Shown here one piece after another: positions 62,501 to 64,000 of a stretch of 64,000 nucleotides of DNA; position 1 is the stretch's first letter, and each line of letters begins with the position of its first letter. Where the stretch lies: positions 270,692 through 334,691 of the forward strand of contig NZ_FUXA01000003.1 in the NCBI RefSeq assembly GCF_900167085.1, given 5' to 3'. The stretch comes from Eubacterium ruminantium (lineage in GTDB: Bacteria; Bacillota; Clostridia; Lachnospirales; Lachnospiraceae). The position numbers and the translations under genes are program-made. The notes beneath the pieces are model-generated. The model saw only the letters and a list, made by a program, of their open reading frames with translations. It did no database searches and was not told where the DNA came from.

Positions 62501-64000
62501 ATGTCTTTTCACTATCGTTCTAAGCGCTTCTTCTGCCTTTACAGGATCAATGTCACCTTCGATACGATACATGAAAGGAATATTGTAATTGATACTATTT
62601 TTCGCCAACTGATTAAGAATAAACATTCTTCTCTGAGCTGCTGAAAGCGGATAATAATCCATAACTTCGCAAGGTTCAATCCTGCTTATCTCTTCATAAC
62701 CGCCATCACTTCCCTTATCAGATGAACTGTTCTTTCCGGCAAGGGCATCATTTATCATGCCCGCAATCTTCTTAACTGTAGGATTTTCAAATACATCCTT
62801 AAGCATGAGACGAACGCCAAACTTATACTCGATCTTATTGATAAGATTTGTAGCTCTGAGGCTGTGACCTCCATTCATAAAGAAATCATCTTCCGTTCCG
62901 ATCTTAGGAAGTTTGAGAATCTCTTCAAATAAATGACAGAGCTCTTCTTCAGTTTCATTTTCAGGTGCAACATAGATATTTATTTCTGAAATATCCACCT
63001 TCGGAAGTTTCTTTCTGTCCACCTTTCCATTTGCTGAGAGCGGAAGACTTTCCATCTCAACATAAAACGAAGGAACCATATATTCAGGAAGCTTGTCCTT
63101 TAAGACAGCTCTGATCATCTCTGTATCGAGAGTCTTGCTCGCGCTGTTCTGACTGTCGTCCTGTCCGGCATCCCGATTGTCGTTCTGACTGTTGTTCTGT
63201 GCGGTAATCTGTCCTACACTCTGTCCAACGCCCTGTCTGTCATTCTGACTGTCGTTCTGTCCGACGCCCTGACTATCATTAACTGTATAGTAAGCCGCAA
63301 GAAGCTGACCTTCTACAGGTGCGACAACCGCTTCACTTATACCGTCTATAGCAATAAGCTGGTTCTCGATCTCTTCAAGTTCGATTCTGAATCCTCTTAT
63401 CTTAACCTGGAAATCTTCTCTTCCGCCGAACGCTATACGCCCGTCAGGAAGCCATTTTCCCATATCTCCTGTCTTGTAAAGTCTTTCCTCAGTATCCGTA
63501 TTAAATGGATTTATCATGAAGGCTTTTTCAGTCTTTTCAGGCTGATTTACATATCCTCTTCCGACGCCGATACCTGCTACGCAGATTTCTCCTTCGACGC
63601 CTATCGGACAAAGTTGCATATGCTTATCTACTATATAAATACTGTTATTATTCAGAGGTTTACCGATTGGAATCGAAGCTTCTTCAGGAACCTTTGTCAT
63701 AACATACTGCACAACGTCATCAGATGCTTCGGCAGGTCCGTAAGCATTGATAACTCTGGTATCCTGGAGACTGAACCATTTTTCTATAATGTCCTTCTTA
63801 ACAGCTTCACCTGTAACGAGAACATTTTGTAATTCGGTAAGTCTTACTCCGTTCATCTTCATATAGTCAAGCATCATTGCTGCATATGAAGGAACGATTT
63901 CAAGCATATTTACCTTCTCTGTCTTAATAACATCAATAAATCTTTCTACATCAAGAACAGTGTCATTATCGATGATCACACTTGTTCCGCCCAGTGCAAG
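59585..64000 (-). CDS. Nonribosomal peptide synthetase (5' part outside window): A-PCP-C-A-PCP
   Basis: The frame is open to the window edge (7 more codons beyond the GTG at 63979), so about 1471 residues are seen. In numbering from 63979: partial A domain (1-325, with AYGPAEAS, GDMGKWLPDGRI and NGKVDRKKLP); PCP (about 340-410, GGHSL with Ser373); C domain (about 440-870, catalytic DIHHIICDG at 567-575); full A domain (about 885-1380, IIYTSGSTGKPKG, NEYGPTE, NGKLDRK); PCP (about 1395-1460, GGDSL with Ser1425). There is no TE, R or E domain. The first A domain carries a Ser/Gln/Asn/Asp-rich insert at about 234-282. In the second A domain the specificity segment reads FAFDGFVSS; I could not assign the amino acid. 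Confidence 0.93.
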   Translation of the reverse strand, partial: LALGGTSVIIDNDTVLDVERFIDVIKTEKVNMLEIVPSYAAMMLDYMKMNGVRLTELQNVLVTGEAVKKDIIEKWFSLQDTRVINAYGPAEASDDVVQYVMTKVPEEASIPIGKPLNNNSIYIVDKHMQLCPIGVEGEICVAGIGVGRGYVNQPEKTEKAFMINPFNTDTEERLYKTGDMGKWLPDGRIAFGGREDFQVKIRGFRIELEEIENQLIAIDGISEAVVAPVEGQLLAAYYTVNDSQGVGQNDSQNDRQGVGQSVGQITAQNNSQNDNRDAGQDDSQNSASKTLDTEMIRAVLKDKLPEYMVPSFYVEMESLPLSANGKVDRKKLPKVDISEINIYVAPENETEEELCHLFEEILKLPKIGTEDDFFMNGGHSLRATNLINKIEYKFGVRLMLKDVFENPTVKKIAGMINDALAGKNSSSDKGSDGGYEEISRIEPCEVMDYYPLSAAQRRMFILNQLAKNSINYNIPFMYRIEGDIDPVKAEEALRTIVKRHASLRTGFEMLGSETVQKIKDDLVFEMHYEDSEDTEEAIKDLVRRFVRPFKLSVAPLFRAKLAKLKEKTYFLMLDIHHIICDGISNEIIIDEFLKLYRGESLSDVPVQYIDYACWEAKEKDKAWYKKQEKYWLDRFEEEVPKLSIPSTYTRPLMQSFEGRSIDFEISGSLYEKISDAVKKNQVTLQMLLMAVYDILLAKYSVSDDIVVGSPVSGRSREELSGVVGMFVNMLAIRNNPSGDKSFTQFLKEVKNNSIDAYENQDYPFDELVEKLSLAKDISRNPIFDTVLNVINIDEVSGKFGDLQVDSYILGEVTSKFDMTWTFAENDGKLMLEIEYCNKIFSEEDIEKYYQSYVNILEKVLSEPEIKISDISVMSKEEEKLVTEGFNDNKVDYPNDILLHELFEEQVSKNPLQKAVIYEDSYITYDEMNKKANSLANMLRDKGVGPDTIVAVMLERSLEMAISLMAVLKSGGAYLPVDPSYPDDRKEYLLEDSKAEVIITDSSFAGAYTEGRKCILIDKDDIDRFDNSNPARINDSSDLAYIIYTSGSTGKPKGVMIEHRNIVNTLLWRREDYGFDKNSVAMQFFSFAFDGFVSSFFTPLVSGSTTFILSDVHTRDAVYLAKKIIEEKVTHMFLVPVLYKGILATGLLSQDKVKLKTVTLGGDRLDSELAEMTASYLPEVEIANEYGPTENSVNSTCLRDVIHKDVITIGKPISNCSAYIVDKNMKPVPVGVKGEICVAGRGVARGYLGREELTKEKFITWDYNGERIYKTGDMGSWTENGEIAFLGRMDNQVKIRGYRIETGEVEEAMLRIPEINESVVIVKEFEGGRKELHGFYVSDEAMNENELRARLGSIIPKYMVPSRLIHFAEMPVTPNGKLDRKALEAYVPPKEEKIETDPPKNEEEAVIAKLFSTILHIDGIGRHDDFFDLGGDSLGMIVLQSKLLERNIKLSIATLYENRTVEQIGKCIRGGA

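Overview
The window is AT-rich and organised like a Gram-positive anaerobe of the class Clostridia, most likely Lachnospiraceae. This is inferred from the dgt-dnaG-rpoD-trmK gene order, the anaerobic (cbi-type) cobalamin pathway, a GH39 beta-xylosidase, AGGAGG-type ribosome binding sites and a secreted NlpC/P60 protein with cell-wall-binding-like repeats. No 16S gene or species marker is present, so the genus is open. Almost every protein gene lies on the minus strand. The plus-strand exceptions are rnpB, a tRNA-Thr and one acyltransferase gene.

Region 1 (1-26.4 kb) is a nearly complete anaerobic adenosylcobalamin locus in three minus-strand blocks. Block A (25.5-16.2 kb): cbiP, cobT, cobU, cobS, a small cobU-like paralogue, cobC phosphatase, cbiB and cobD-type decarboxylase, followed by a GH39 xylosidase and a membrane protein, ending at a strong hairpin (16106-16145). 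Block B (15.9-9.4 kb): cbiC, cbiD, a cbiF-cbiG fusion, cbiH, a LUD-domain gene and cobK, ending at a long hairpin (9317-9373). Block C (9.1-0 kb): an ABC exporter with two ABC-2 permeases, a histidine kinase and a LuxR-type regulator run directly into cbiET, cbiA, a HAD phosphatase and a larE-like gene cut by the window edge. The cbiL, cobaltochelatase and adenosyltransferase genes are not in the window, and I could not recognise a cobalamin riboswitch.

Region 2 (26.5-32.8 kb) is a housekeeping stretch: a membrane protein, RlmD-type 23S rRNA methyltransferase, a PflA-like radical SAM protein, a left-handed beta-helix nucleotidyltransferase-like protein, topoisomerase III and a nitroreductase.

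Region 3 (32.9-44.7 kb) is one apparent operon: a GldG-like membrane protein, ABC ATPase, ABC-2 permease, a membrane protein with about 136 residues of Gln/Gly repeat, a MoxR ATPase, a DUF58 protein and a 1514-residue protein with three von Willebrand A domains. It resembles a MoxR/Bat module joined to a Gld-like ABC transporter. I regard it as one of the two best candidates for an undescribed system.

Region 4 (44.8-54.4 kb) holds rnpB on the plus strand, then the macromolecular-synthesis cluster (nucleoside kinase, trmK, rpoD, dnaG, dgt) and a secreted NlpC/P60 protein with eight near-identical 66-bp repeats that carry cysteines.

Region 5 (54.5-55.4 kb) is a tRNA-Thr(CGU) followed by two pairs of 11-bp-spaced direct repeats that look like integrase arm sites, and a set of very small ORFs including one lacking its 5' end. 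It reads as the scar of an integrated element.

Region 6 (55.4-64 kb) is accessory: a membrane acyltransferase, a nitroreductase, a family 2 glycosyltransferase, a protein with weak resemblance to butirosin protein H, and the 3' part of a nonribosomal peptide synthetase (A-PCP-C-A-PCP, no thioesterase). It is the second candidate for new biology.

A further pattern is that at least five conserved enzymes (CobK, CbiD, CbiP, topoisomerase III and the NRPS) carry Asn/Asp/Ser/Gln-rich low-complexity insertions inside otherwise conserved folds.
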